Positions 42,758 to 51,838 of a DNA stretch of 64,000 nt are shown in pieces (the stretch's first letter is position 1; the number at the start of each line of letters is the position of its first letter). This DNA comes from Luteimonas sp. BLCC-B24 (GTDB lineage Bacteria > Pseudomonadota > Gammaproteobacteria > Xanthomonadales > Xanthomonadaceae). The notes under the pieces are model-generated. The model was not told the DNA's origin. It did not search any database and was given only the letters and a program-made list of their open reading frames with translations. Location: positions 248,001 through 312,000 of the forward strand of contig NZ_JAQQGN010000003.1 of assembly GCF_028550595.1 (NCBI RefSeq), given 5' to 3'. A program made the translations under genes and the position numbers.

Positions 42758-44242
42758 TCACGCACGCGCCGCCAAGCGCAGACCGCGCGGGACCAGCCCG
42801 CGCTCGATTCCCTCGAACAGGCCCTGCACCGCCAGCGCCAGCAGCGCCGCCGGCACGGCGCCTTCGAGGATCAGGCCGAGGTCGTCGAGACGGATGCCGG
42901 TGAGGATCGGCTGGCCGTAGCCGCCGGCGCCGATCAGCGCGCCCAGCGTCGCGGTGCCGACGTTGATCACCGCGGCGGTCTTGATGCCGGCCAGGATCGT
43001 GCGCAGCGCCAGCGGCAGTTCCACGCGCAGCAGGCGCGTCGACGCGGGCAGGCCGATCGCCGCCGCGGTCTCGCGCAGGTCGCGCGGAATGCCGGTGAGC
43101 CCGGCATGCGTATTGCGCACGATCGGCAGCAGGCTGTAGAGGAACAGTGCGGCGATCGCCGGGCCGGCCCCGATGCCGAACAGCGGAATCATGAAGACGA
43201 ACACCGCCAGCGACGGCAGCGTCTGCAGCAGGCCGGTCAGCGTCAGCACCGCCTGGCCCAGGCGCGGGCGACGCGCGGCCAGCACCCCGAGGGGCAGCGC
43301 GACCAGCAGCGCCGCACCCAGCGAGAGTCCGACCAGGGTCAGGTGTTCGCGGGTGCGCTGCCACAGGCGCGCCGCGCGGCCGTCGCCCGCGTCCGTGTCC
43401 GTGTCCAGCCCCAGCCAGTCGGCGGCCACCGCGGCGTCGGTCTCGCGGTCCAGCTTCACCCGGCCGTTGAGGCGCTGCATCGTCGCCGCATCGATGCGGC
43501 CTTCGAGACCGTGCAGCGCGGTGACCGCGGCCGGCGCGCGCGTCGCGAGATCGGCGCGGTAGAGCAGCACCGCGGCGTAGGACGGGAAGTAACCGCGATC
43601 GTCGTCCAGCACGACGAGGTCGTAATACGGAATCTCGGCATCGGTGGCGTAGAGGTCGGTCGCGTCGATCGCGCCCGAAGCCAGGGCGCGATAGGCGAGA
43701 TCGTGGTCCAGTCCGTCCGGGTGATGCGGCAGGCCGTAGGCCGTGCGCAGGCCGGGCCAGCCGTCGGCGCGCGAGACGAACTCGTTGCTCAGCCCCAGGC
43801 GCAGTGTCGGGTGGGCGGCGAGGTCGGACAGCCGTGTGATGCCCAGCGCCGCCGCGCGTTCGCGGCGCATGCCGATCGCGTAGCGGTTGTCGAAGCCGAG
43901 CGGCGCGGTCATCGCGAGGCCGGCCGGCGCCAGCGCGGCCTCGAGTGCGGCCCGGTCGGCGCCGGGCATGCGCAGCAGCTCCTCGGCCAGCGTGCCGGTG
44001 TATTCGACGTAGGCGTCGATGCTGCCCTCGCCCAGCGCCCGCCACAGGATGCGGGTGCCGCCGAGCTGGCGCCGGTGCTGCGCCTCCACGCCCGCCTCGC
44101 GCACGGCCAGCGTCGCCACCTCGCCCAGCAGCACGCCTTCGGTGAAGTTCTTCGAGCCGAGGGTCACCGCGGGCGTCGCCCGGGCCTGCGCGCAGGCGGC
44201 GAGCAGGCACAGCAGCGCCACCAGCCGGACCGCGATGCTCAT
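42758..44242 (-). CDS. Osmoprotectant-type ABC transporter: fused substrate-binding protein and permease
   Basis: This 494-residue protein begins with a signal sequence. The OpuAC/OsmF-type binding domain (residues about 24-280) starts TLGSKNFTEGVLLGEV. The permease domain (about residues 300-494) has five helices and an EAA-like loop (THAGLTGIPRDLRETAAAIG). The domain order is binding protein first, then permease. This class carries glycine betaine, choline, carnitine or, in EgtU, ergothioneine. It overlaps by ATGA with the upstream ATPase gene (44239-44979), so the pair makes a full transporter. Confidence 0.92.
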   Translation of the reverse strand: MSIAVRLVALLCLLAACAQARATPAVTLGSKNFTEGVLLGEVATLAVREAGVEAQHRRQLGGTRILWRALGEGSIDAYVEYTGTLAEELLRMPGADRAALEAALAPAGLAMTAPLGFDNRYAIGMRRERAAALGITRLSDLAAHPTLRLGLSNEFVSRADGWPGLRTAYGLPHHPDGLDHDLAYRALASGAIDATDLYATDAEIPYYDLVVLDDDRGYFPSYAAVLLYRADLATRAPAAVTALHGLEGRIDAATMQRLNGRVKLDRETDAAVAADWLGLDTDTDAGDGRAARLWQRTREHLTLVGLSLGAALLVALPLGVLAARRPRLGQAVLTLTGLLQTLPSLAVFVFMIPLFGIGAGPAIAALFLYSLLPIVRNTHAGLTGIPRDLRETAAAIGLPASTRLLRVELPLALRTILAGIKTAAVINVGTATLGALIGAGGYGQPILTGIRLDDLGLILEGAVPAALLALAVQGLFEGIERGLVPRGLRLAARA

Positions 44243-44979
44243 CGCGCGGCCCCGTCGACGCTCCGCTGCGCGCGCATGAAGGCCGCGACGAACTCATCGG
44301 CCGGCGCATCGAGCAGGGCGCGTGCCGGGCCCTGCTGTGCGATCCGGCCGTCGCGCAGCAGCACCACGGTGTCGGCGAACCAGACGGCCTCGGCCACGTC
44401 GTGGGTCACCAGCACCACGGTCTTGCCGAGGCGTTCGAACAGCGCACGCATCTGGCCTTGCAGGTCGTGACGGACGATCGGGTCCAGCGCGCCCAGGGGC
44501 TCGTCGAGCAGCAGCACGTCCGGGTCGAGCATCAGCGCCCGGATCAGGCCGACGCGCTGGCGCTGGCCGCCGGAGAGTTCCGCCGGGTACCGGCGCAGCG
44601 CATCGTCCGGCAGCCGGCACAGCGCGGCGAGTTCGGCGATGCGCGCTTCGATGCGTGCCCGCGGCCAGCCCAGGGTGCGCGCGAGCAGCGCGATGTTGCC
44701 GGTGGCGTCGAGATGCGGGAACAGGCCGCCTTCCTGGATCACGTAGCCGATGCGCCGGCGCAGCGCCGGCAACTGCGCGCGCTGCAGCGGCGCGCCGTCG
44801 AACCGCACCTCGCCGCTGTCGGGCCACTCCAGCCCCAGGAGCATGCGCAGCACGGTGGATTTGCCGGCGCCGCTGGGCCCGATCAGCGCGGTCGTGCGGC
44901 CGGGCGCGACGTGCAGGTCCACGCCGGTCAGGCCGGTGGTCCGGCCGAACCGGCGATGCACCTGCTGCAGATCGAACAT
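44239..44979 (-). CDS. ABC transporter ATP-binding protein (osmoprotectant type)
   Basis: This 246-residue ATPase has Walker A (GPSGAGKST, residues 34-42), the signature LSGGQRQRVGLIRAL and Walker B (DPDVLLLDEPLGALDP). It drives the fused binding protein/permease encoded next. It has no CBS domain at its C-terminus, unlike OpuA-type ATPases that sense ionic strength, so control by salt would have to be by other means. Start ATG 44979 fits the family. Confidence 0.94.
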   Translation of the reverse strand: MFDLQQVHRRFGRTTGLTGVDLHVAPGRTTALIGPSGAGKSTVLRMLLGLEWPDSGEVRFDGAPLQRAQLPALRRRIGYVIQEGGLFPHLDATGNIALLARTLGWPRARIEARIAELAALCRLPDDALRRYPAELSGGQRQRVGLIRALMLDPDVLLLDEPLGALDPIVRHDLQGQMRALFERLGKTVVLVTHDVAEAVWFADTVVLLRDGRIAQQGPARALLDAPADEFVAAFMRAQRSVDGAAR

Positions 44980-45118
44980 GGCCGCACCTTAGCAGCGCCC
45001 GGCGTTGCCGAACCTGCATCCGCCGCGCACGGGCCCCGACGCACCGCCGGCCTCGACGCGCTGCCGGGCGCAGCGGCTGCGCGTGCTACCGTCGCCGCCT
45101 CGCGCTCCGGAGCCCGCC

Positions 45119-46801
45119 ATGTCCCGCGTCGTCCTGTCCGTCTGTGCCGCGCTGCTGCTGGTGGCCTGCGAGCGCGCGCCCGTCGCGCCCGAGGCCGGTG
45201 CGCCGATGCCCGAGACACCGGCGGTCGCCAACGACACGCCGGCCGGACAGCGCATCGAGGCCGATGTGCGCACGCTCGCCGACGACCGCATGGAGGGCCG
45301 CCTGACCGGCAGCGCCGGTTACGACCTCGCCAGCCGCCACGTGGCCGCGCGCTTCAAGGCCATCGGCCTGGAGCCGGCCGGCGACGACGGCGACTGGTTC
45401 CAGCGCGTGCCACTGACGCGTGCGGTGGTGGTGCGCGACGGTGCGCGTCTGGACATCACCCGCAACGGACGCACGCTCCGCCTGCGCTTCGGCGACCAGT
45501 TCCTGCCGCTGCCCAACTTCAACACCACCGACAGCACGGTCACCGCGCCGGCGGTGTTCGTCGGCCAGGCGATCGACGCGCCCGAACTGGGCCACGACGA
45601 CTTCCGCGGGATCGATCTGCGCGGGCGGATCGCCGTGGTCTTCGGCGGCGCGCCCGACACCTTCCCGCCCACCCAGCGCGCCCATTACAGCGCCAGCCGG
45701 GCCAAGGCCGAGGCGGTGGCGTCGCGCGGCGCGATCGGCCTGCTGATGGTCAATACGGCAGCCGACGAGGCCGGCCAGCCCTGGGCACGCACCGCCGGCC
45801 GCTGGAACCAGCCGTCGATGCGCCTGCGCGGCACCGACGGCGCCGCGGTCGACGGGTTTCCGCAACTGCGTGCGACCGCGATCGTCGCCGCGGCCGCGGC
45901 CGACCTCGTCTTCGCCGACGGGCCGCGCACCGCCACCCAGCTGTTCGACGCCGCGCGTGACGGCACCCTGGCCCCGTTCGCGCTGCCCGGGCGCATGACC
46001 ATCGCCGGCCGCACCCGGATCGACCGGCTGGAGTCGCGCAACGTGCTGGCGCGCCTGCCCGGCCGTGATCCCGCGCTGGCCGGCGAGAGCATCGTGCACA
46101 CGGCGCATCTCGACCACATCGGCATCGGCCCGGCCGTCGACGGCGACACGCTCTACAACGGCGCGATCGACAATGCGCTGGGTGTGGCGATCATGCTCGA
46201 GGCCGCGCACGCGCTGCGCGAGGCCGAGCAGGCACCGAAGCGCTCGGTGGTCTTCGCCGCGCTCACCGGCGAGGAACAGGGCCTGCTCGGCGCGACCTGG
46301 CTGGCGCGCTATCCCACTGCCGGCGTCGGGCGTGCGGTCGCCAACATCAACATCGACATGCCGGTACTGACCGCCCCGACCCGTGACGTGGTCGCGATCG
46401 GCGTGGAGCATTCCACGCTGCGGGCCGCGGTGGACCGCGCCGCGGCCGAGGTCGGGGTCGAGGTCTCGCCCGATCCCTTCCCCGAGGAAGTCGCGTTCGT
46501 GCGCAGCGACCAGTACGCCTTCGTGCGTGCCGGCATTCCCGCGGTGTATCTGGATGCCGGCGTCGCGCCCGCCAACGAAGGGCAGGATCCGAAGGTCGCC
46601 GCGACCTGGTTCCTGCGCAACTGCTATCACCGGCCCTGCGACCAGGTGGACCTGCCGATCCAGTACGGCGACGCCGCCCGGCTGGCGCAGGTGAGTGCGG
46701 CACTGAGCCGGGTGATCGGGGATGACGCGGCGGCGCCGCGCTGGAATCCGGGTGACTTCTTCGGCACCCGCTTCGGCGGGGGAGACGCCGCGCCGCGCTG
46801 A
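45119..46801 (+). CDS. M28-family peptidase lipoprotein with PA insert
   Basis: This 560-residue protein has a lipobox (AALLLVAC, Cys17). A PA-like domain is inserted at about residues 140-250. The M28 metal site is intact: VHTAHLDHIGIG, NGAIDNALGVAIMLE, ALTGEEQGLLGATW with the Glu pair, and NINIDMPV. CYHRPCDQVD supplies the last His between two Cys. It is a homologue of the M28 peptidase at 3259-4971; that one is secreted without a lipid anchor. A perfect stem with the stop codon in the loop lies at its end. Confidence 0.9.
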   Translation: MSRVVLSVCAALLLVACERAPVAPEAGAPMPETPAVANDTPAGQRIEADVRTLADDRMEGRLTGSAGYDLASRHVAARFKAIGLEPAGDDGDWFQRVPLTRAVVVRDGARLDITRNGRTLRLRFGDQFLPLPNFNTTDSTVTAPAVFVGQAIDAPELGHDDFRGIDLRGRIAVVFGGAPDTFPPTQRAHYSASRAKAEAVASRGAIGLLMVNTAADEAGQPWARTAGRWNQPSMRLRGTDGAAVDGFPQLRATAIVAAAAADLVFADGPRTATQLFDAARDGTLAPFALPGRMTIAGRTRIDRLESRNVLARLPGRDPALAGESIVHTAHLDHIGIGPAVDGDTLYNGAIDNALGVAIMLEAAHALREAEQAPKRSVVFAALTGEEQGLLGATWLARYPTAGVGRAVANINIDMPVLTAPTRDVVAIGVEHSTLRAAVDRAAAEVGVEVSPDPFPEEVAFVRSDQYAFVRAGIPAVYLDAGVAPANEGQDPKVAATWFLRNCYHRPCDQVDLPIQYGDAARLAQVSAALSRVIGDDAAAPRWNPGDFFGTRFGGGDAAPR

Positions 46802-46810
46802 GCGCGGCGC
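46790..46810. terminator. Hairpin with the M28 stop codon in its loop
   Basis: GCGCCGCGC-TGA-GCGCGGCGC is a perfect 9-bp stem. The three loop bases are the stop codon (46799-46801). It lies 5 bases before the stop of the convergent histidine kinase gene, so it could end transcription of both. No T-tract is present. Confidence 0.45.
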
Positions 46811-46815
46811 CGGGA

Positions 46816-47955
46816 TCAGGTCGCGCCGGTGGTGTCGGCGGCGTCGGCGCCGTCGGGCTCGCCGATGAAGGCGGGCAGTTCGATGATGAAACGCGCGCCG
46901 CCGCCCTCGCGGTCCTCGTACCAGAGCTGGCCGCCGAGGTTGACGATGATCTGCTTGGCCAGCGACAGGCCGAGGCCGCTGGAGCGGCCGTCGTCGGTGC
47001 CGGCGTGGGCCAGGCGCTGGAACGGCCGGAACAGCGCATGCTGCAGGTCGCGGGCGATGCCCGGGCCGCGGTCCTCGATCAGCAGCTGCCAGAAGCCGGC
47101 ACCGCCGCTGCGCAGCGAAATGTCGACGTGGCTCTGCGGTGCGTACTTGATCGCATTGGTGACCAGGTTCTCGGCCACTTGGCGCAGCACCAGCATGTCC
47201 ACCGCCACCATCGCGGGCACGTCCGGCGCCCGCACCTGCAGGGCCACGCCGCGGTCCTCGAACTGCAGCGCGTAGCGGTCGACCAGCCAGTCCACCACGT
47301 CGCGCAGCGCGCTGGCCCGGCGCGGCGTGTCGGTATGGCGCGAGGTGTCCTGGGTCTCGAGATAGCGCCGGATGTAGCCCAGCGCGTCTTCCGCGCTCTC
47401 GTGGATCATCCGGTGGTAGCGCGGCACGCGCTCGGGCTTGGTCTCGCCCTTCATCAGCATGTCGCTGGCGAACCAGATGCTCGACAGCGGGTTCTTCAGA
47501 TCGTGCGCGACCAGGTTCACCAGCTCCTGGCGTTCGCGGGCGATGCGCTCGAGGCGGTCGCGGGTCTGCTTCAGGCCGACGTGGGCGTTGACCCGCGCCA
47601 GCAGTTCCTCCGGCATGAAGGGCTTGGTCACGTAGTCGACCGCGCCGGCGTCGAATGCGCGCAGCAACAGCTCGCGGTCCTGGGCCACGGTGAGGAACAC
47701 CACCGGCAGGCGCAGCAGGTCCGGGTTCTGCTTGATCTCGCCGAGCAGGGTGAAGCCGTCCATGTTCGGCATCAGCATGTCGAGCAGGACCAGGTCCGGA
47801 CGTAGCTCCGGCAGCATCGCCAGGGCTTCGGCGCCGTCGCCCGCGGTGATGACCTCGTAGCCGTGCCGGCTCAGCAACGAGCTGACCACGCGCAGGTTCG
47901 CGGGCTGGTCGTCGACCACGAGAATGCGACCGCTGGCGTTGACTTGATTCGGCAT
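46816..47955 (-). CDS. Response regulator receiver-histidine kinase hybrid
   Basis: This 379-residue cytoplasmic protein has a receiver domain (residues about 10-125) with phospho-acceptor Asp59 (VLLDMLMPNMDG) and Lys111 (VTKPF). A kinase follows with His151 (LVAHDLKNPLSS) and an ATPase domain (NLVTNAIKYA, DRGPGIA, SSGLGLSLAKQI). The receiver lies at the N-terminus, so it probably controls its own kinase in a phosphorelay. It stands alone, with no adjacent response regulator. Input and output partners are unknown. Confidence 0.92.
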   Translation of the reverse strand: MPNQVNASGRILVVDDQPANLRVVSSLLSRHGYEVITAGDGAEALAMLPELRPDLVLLDMLMPNMDGFTLLGEIKQNPDLLRLPVVFLTVAQDRELLLRAFDAGAVDYVTKPFMPEELLARVNAHVGLKQTRDRLERIARERQELVNLVAHDLKNPLSSIWFASDMLMKGETKPERVPRYHRMIHESAEDALGYIRRYLETQDTSRHTDTPRRASALRDVVDWLVDRYALQFEDRGVALQVRAPDVPAMVAVDMLVLRQVAENLVTNAIKYAPQSHVDISLRSGGAGFWQLLIEDRGPGIARDLQHALFRPFQRLAHAGTDDGRSSGLGLSLAKQIIVNLGGQLWYEDREGGGARFIIELPAFIGEPDGADAADTTGAT

Positions 47956-48067
47956 GGGTTCCAGAAAAGCGGCCGGAAAGGACGCCGCGATGCGGCAGCG
48001 CGGGACATGCGCGCCGCAGACGTTAACAGAAATGAACATCGGCGCGCCGTGCGCCAACGCGCCGGGA

Positions 48068-48610
48068 TCAAGTCGCCAACGTGCGCCAAGTGCCCGGAGC
48101 CAGATCGTCCAGCCGCCACGGCCCGATCGCCACCCGGACCAGGCGCAGCGTCGGCAGGCCGACCGCCGCGGTCATGCGCCGGACCTGGCGGTTGCGGCCC
48201 TCGTGGATCGTGAGTTCCAGCCAGGCGTCGGGCACGGTCTTGCGCACGCGCACCGGCGGGTCGCGCGGCCACAGTGCCGGTGCGGGGTCCAGCAGCGCCG
48301 CCCGGGCCGGACGGGTGAGGCCGTCCTTGAGCACCACGCCCTCACGCAATTGCTGCAGCTGCGCCGGCGACGGTGTCCCCTCGACCTGCACCCGATAGGT
48401 CTTGGGCAGCTTGTGGCGCGGATCGGTGATGCGGTGGGCCAGCGGCCCGTCGTCGGTCAGCAGCAACAGCCCTTCACTGTCGTGATCGAGGCGGCCGGCC
48501 GCATACACGCCGGCCGGCAACCCGAACCCGGCCAGCGTCGGCCGCGGCGGCGTGCTGCGGTCGGTGAACTGGCACAGCACGCCGTGGGGTTTGTTGAAGG
48601 CCAGGAGCAT
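48068..48610 (-). CDS. 23S rRNA pseudouridine synthase, RluE-like
   Basis: This 180-residue protein belongs to the RsuA/RluB/E/F family. The catalytic Asp42 is in AAGRLDHDSEGLLLLTDDG. LPKTYRVQVEG and HEGRNRQVRRMTAAVG follow. It has no S4 domain at the N-terminus, which marks the RluE type. E. coli RluE modifies U2457 of 23S rRNA. Start ATG 48610 is followed directly upstream by a conserved inverted-repeat element, so the promoter lies inside or beyond that element. Confidence 0.92.
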   Translation of the reverse strand: MLLAFNKPHGVLCQFTDRSTPPRPTLAGFGLPAGVYAAGRLDHDSEGLLLLTDDGPLAHRITDPRHKLPKTYRVQVEGTPSPAQLQQLREGVVLKDGLTRPARAALLDPAPALWPRDPPVRVRKTVPDAWLELTIHEGRNRQVRRMTAAVGLPTLRLVRVAIGPWRLDDLAPGTWRTLAT

Positions 48611-48613
48611 GGG

Positions 48614-48758
48614 ATTGGTGATTCGTGATTGGTGATTCGAAACAGCGGGGGTGACGCGATCGTGCCGTTGCCGGCTTGAGTACAGAGCTCGCCCCTCCGA
48701 CGCGCGCGATGCGGTCGCAGGAGCGGCTTTTACCAATCACCAATCACGAATCACCAAT
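48614..48758. repeat. Inverted-repeat element with 26-bp arms
   Basis: The left arm (48614-48639, ATTGGTGATTCGTGATTGGT then GATTCG) is repeated inverted at 48733-48758 with one mismatch, enclosing 93 bases. Each arm is itself made of GATTGGTGATTC units. The enclosed DNA ends GTCGCAGGAGCGGCTTTT, similar to REP-like sequences of Xanthomonadaceae. No gene is inside. It lies between two minus-strand genes. Confidence 0.8.
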
Positions 48759-48767
48759 CACGGCCTT

Positions 48768-49616
48768 TCAGGGCTTCACAAACCGCAGCGTCATCCGGTC
48801 GCTCTCGCCGATCGCGGCGTAGCGCGCGGCGTCCTGGGGCTCGTGGCGGTTGGTCGGCGGAAGCGTCCAGACCCCATTGGGGTGGTCGCGGGTGTCGCGC
48901 GGGTTGGCGTTGATCTCGCTGCTGCCGTCGACGCGGAAGCCGGCGGCCTGGGCGAGGGCGATCACCTGGGACTGGCCGACGTAGCCGCTGCGGTCGCCGT
49001 CGGGCACGTCGCCGCGCGCGCGGTGTTCGACCACGCCGAGCACGCCGCCCGGGCGCAGCACGTCGTAGAAGCCCTTGAACATCGCCTCGGCCTGGCCCGA
49101 CATGCGCCAGTTGTGCACGTTGCGGAACGTCAGCACGACGTCGGCCGAGTTCGCCGGGCCGAAGCGCGGCGCCGCCGGATCATAGGCGACCATGCGCGCG
49201 CGGCCGAACTGCGCGGGCGCGGCATCGAAGCGCGCCTGCAGGCCGTCGCGCTGGGCCTGCTGGTAGTCGCGCGCGCGGCCTTCGGCGGCCGCCGCGGGAT
49301 CGACGATCGCAGCGATGTACTGGCCGCTCTCGTTGAGATACGGCGCCAGGATCTCGGCGTACCAGGCGCCGCTGCCGGGCGTGATCTCGATGACCGTCTG
49401 CCCCGGGCGCACGCCGAAGAAGCGCAGCGTTTCGGCCGGACGACGCGCGGCGTCGCGGGCGCGGTTCTCCGGGCTGCGCCACGCGCCGGCGATCGCGGCA
49501 TCGAGCCGGGCGGCATGGCCGGCGTCCACATCGGCGGCGCTATCGGCGCGGGTCTGCGGGCCGCTGCATGCGGTGAGAGCGAGCAACATGGCGCCGAGCA
49601 GGAGACTGCGTTGCAT
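48768..49616 (-). CDS. Methyltransferase-fold lipoprotein
   Basis: This 282-residue protein has a lipobox (ALTAC, Cys17), so it would be anchored in the envelope. The mature part is a class I methyltransferase-like fold: VIEITPGSGAWYAEILAPYL, then DVVLTFRNVHNWRM and LRPGGVLGVVEHRA. SAM is a cytoplasmic cofactor, so enzyme activity outside is puzzling. Homologues with signal peptides are widespread in alpha- and gammaproteobacteria. It could bind another ligand. Start ATG 49616 gives the intact signal. Confidence 0.85.
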   Translation of the reverse strand: MQRSLLLGAMLLALTACSGPQTRADSAADVDAGHAARLDAAIAGAWRSPENRARDAARRPAETLRFFGVRPGQTVIEITPGSGAWYAEILAPYLNESGQYIAAIVDPAAAAEGRARDYQQAQRDGLQARFDAAPAQFGRARMVAYDPAAPRFGPANSADVVLTFRNVHNWRMSGQAEAMFKGFYDVLRPGGVLGVVEHRARGDVPDGDRSGYVGQSQVIALAQAAGFRVDGSSEINANPRDTRDHPNGVWTLPPTNRHEPQDAARYAAIGESDRMTLRFVKP

Positions 49617-49794
49617 GAGCGGACACTCCGGATTCCAGGGTGGCGCAAGGGTGCCACAAGCCGCGCCGCCGCGCGGTTGTGGCGCAATGCGGCGCGCCCG
49701 GCGAACCGTGCGGAACACTGTTTTGCGCGCCGGCTGCACGCGGGCGCCGCCGCGCGCTGCCTATGCTGGGCGCCCTTTGCAACAGGACCGCGCC

Positions 49795-50748
49795 ATGGCC
49801 GAACGTGCTCTCGGACGCTCCGGGCTGACGGTGTCGCCGCTGGCCTTCGGCGGCAACGTCTTCGGCTGGAGCGCGGACGCGGCGACGTCGCACGCCCTGC
49901 TCGACGAATGCGTGGCCCTGGGCCTCAACCTCGTCGACACCGCCGACGCGTATTCCGCGTGGGTGGCGGGCAATGCGGGCGGCGAGTCGGAAACCCTGAT
50001 CGGCCAGTGGTTGCAGAAGACCGGCAAGCGCGATCGCGTGGTGATCGCCACCAAGGTCGCGAAGTGGGCACCGCGCAAGGGCCTGGCACCGGCCAACATC
50101 CAGGCCGCGTGCGAGGATTCGCTGCGCCGTCTGCGCACCGATGTCATCGATCTCTACCAGGCCCACGAAGACGACCCCACGGTGCCGCTGGAAGACACGC
50201 TGGGCGCGTTCGCGCGCCTGATCGAACAGGGCAAGGTGCGTGCGATCGGCGCCTCGAACTATTCCGCCGCGCGCCTGGCCGAGGCGCTGGACCTCGCGCG
50301 CCGGCACGGCCTGCCGCGCTTCGAGACCCTGCAGCCGGAATACAACCTCGTCGACCGCGCCGGCTACGAGTCCGAACTCGAACCGCTGGTGCGCACGCAC
50401 GACATCGGCGTGATCGGTTACTACGCGCTGGCCAGCGGCTTTCTCAGCGGCAAGTACCGCAGCGAGGCCGATGCCGCGAAGAGCCCGGCACGCGGCGCGC
50501 AGGTGGTCCGGCGGTATCTCAATCCGCGCGGCAAGCGCATCCTCGCCGCGCTCGACGACGTCGCCTGCCGGCACGCGGCCTCGGTCGCCCAGGGCGCGCT
50601 GGCGTGGCTCATCGCCCGGCCCGGCATCACCGCGCCGATCGTCAGCGCCACCAGCGTCGCCCAGCTGCGCGAGCTCGCCGCGGCGCGCACGCTGCTGCTG
50701 TCCAAGGCCGACATCGCCGCGCTCGATGGCGCCAGCAGCGGCGGCTGA
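49795..50748 (+). CDS. Aldo/keto reductase
   Basis: This 317-residue cytoplasmic protein is an AKR barrel. Motifs include LAFGGNVFGW and LVDTADAYSAWVAG with the catalytic Asp and Tyr, ATKVAKWAP with Lys, and YQAHEDDPTVP with His. GASNYSAARLAEAL and EYNLVDRAGYE follow. The architecture is the Tas/YajO-like group using NADPH. The medium-chain reductase gene follows after 64 bases, so they may form an operon for carbonyl reduction. Confidence 0.92.
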   Translation: MAERALGRSGLTVSPLAFGGNVFGWSADAATSHALLDECVALGLNLVDTADAYSAWVAGNAGGESETLIGQWLQKTGKRDRVVIATKVAKWAPRKGLAPANIQAACEDSLRRLRTDVIDLYQAHEDDPTVPLEDTLGAFARLIEQGKVRAIGASNYSAARLAEALDLARRHGLPRFETLQPEYNLVDRAGYESELEPLVRTHDIGVIGYYALASGFLSGKYRSEADAAKSPARGAQVVRRYLNPRGKRILAALDDVACRHAASVAQGALAWLIARPGITAPIVSATSVAQLRELAAARTLLLSKADIAALDGASSGG

Positions 50749-50812
50749 CTCTGCACGTCGGCATGGCGGCGTCCGGCGCATGCTGCGCGCTCGTCTTCCA
50801 GGACCCTCGACC

Positions 50813-51838
50813 ATGACGACCGATTCCCTCACCCGCATCGTGCTGGCCGCTCGCCCCGAGGGCGCACCCACGGCCGCCGACTTCCGTATCGAGACCGCGC
50901 CGATGCCCGCGCCGCGCACCGGCCAGGTGCTGCTGCGCAACCGCTGGCTGTCGCTCGATCCCTACATGCGCGGACGCATGAATGCCGGCCGCTCGTATGC
51001 CGCGCCGGTGGAGATCGGCGAGGTCATGGACGGCGGCACGGTGTCCGAAGTGGTGCAGTCGCTGCATCCGGCCTGGTCGCCCGGCGACCTCGTGCTCGCG
51101 CACGCCGGCTGGCAGAGCCACGCCGTCGTCGACGGCGAGACCCTGCGCCGCAAGCTCGATCCGGCCGGTCTGCCGCCGCAGACCGCACTCGGCGTGCACG
51201 GCATGCCCGGTTTCACCGCCTACGCCGGCCTGCACGAGATCGGCAAACCCCAGCACGGCGAGACCGTCGTCGTCGCCGCGGCCAGTGGCCCGGTCGGCGC
51301 CACCGTCGGCCAGATCGCGCGCCTGCGCGGTGCGCGCGTGGTGGGCATCGCCGGCGGCCCGGACAAGGTGGCGCACGTGAAGCACGACCTCGGCTTCGAC
51401 GTCGCGCTCGACCACCGCGCCGACGACTTCGCCGAGCAGCTCGCGGCCGCCTGCCCGGATGGGATCGACGTGTACTTCGAGAACGTCGGCGGCAAGGTCT
51501 TCGACGCGGTGCTGCCGCTGCTCAACGATTTCGCACGCATTCCGGTGTGCGGCCTGGTGGCCCACTACAACGCCACCGGCCCCGCGCCCGGTCCGGACCG
51601 CGTGCCGCAGTTGATGTCGCTGATCCTCACCCGGCATCTGACGGTGCGCGGTTTCATCCAGCACGATTTCATCGCGCTGTATCCGGAGTTCGTGCGCGAG
51701 ATGGGCCGTTGGCTGCGCGACGGCCGCATCCGCTATCGCGAGGATGTCGTGGAAGGGCTGGAGAATGCACCGGAGGCGTTCATCGGGATGCTCGAAGGCA
51801 AGAACTTCGGCAAGTTGCTGGTGAAGATCGCGGATTGA
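50813..51838 (+). CDS. NADPH-dependent medium-chain reductase (2-alkenal reductase/CurA-like)
   Basis: This 341-residue MDR-family enzyme has LRNRWLSLDPYMRGRM, HGMPGFTAYAGLHEIGKP and the NADPH-binding VVVAAASGPVGATVGQIA. There is no zinc site. The family reduces alpha,beta-unsaturated aldehydes and ketones, which are products of lipid peroxidation. ENVGGKVFDAVLPLL is also typical. It follows the aldo/keto reductase, fitting a carbonyl detoxification role. Confidence 0.93.
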   Translation: MTTDSLTRIVLAARPEGAPTAADFRIETAPMPAPRTGQVLLRNRWLSLDPYMRGRMNAGRSYAAPVEIGEVMDGGTVSEVVQSLHPAWSPGDLVLAHAGWQSHAVVDGETLRRKLDPAGLPPQTALGVHGMPGFTAYAGLHEIGKPQHGETVVVAAASGPVGATVGQIARLRGARVVGIAGGPDKVAHVKHDLGFDVALDHRADDFAEQLAAACPDGIDVYFENVGGKVFDAVLPLLNDFARIPVCGLVAHYNATGPAPGPDRVPQLMSLILTRHLTVRGFIQHDFIALYPEFVREMGRWLRDGRIRYREDVVEGLENAPEAFIGMLEGKNFGKLLVKIAD

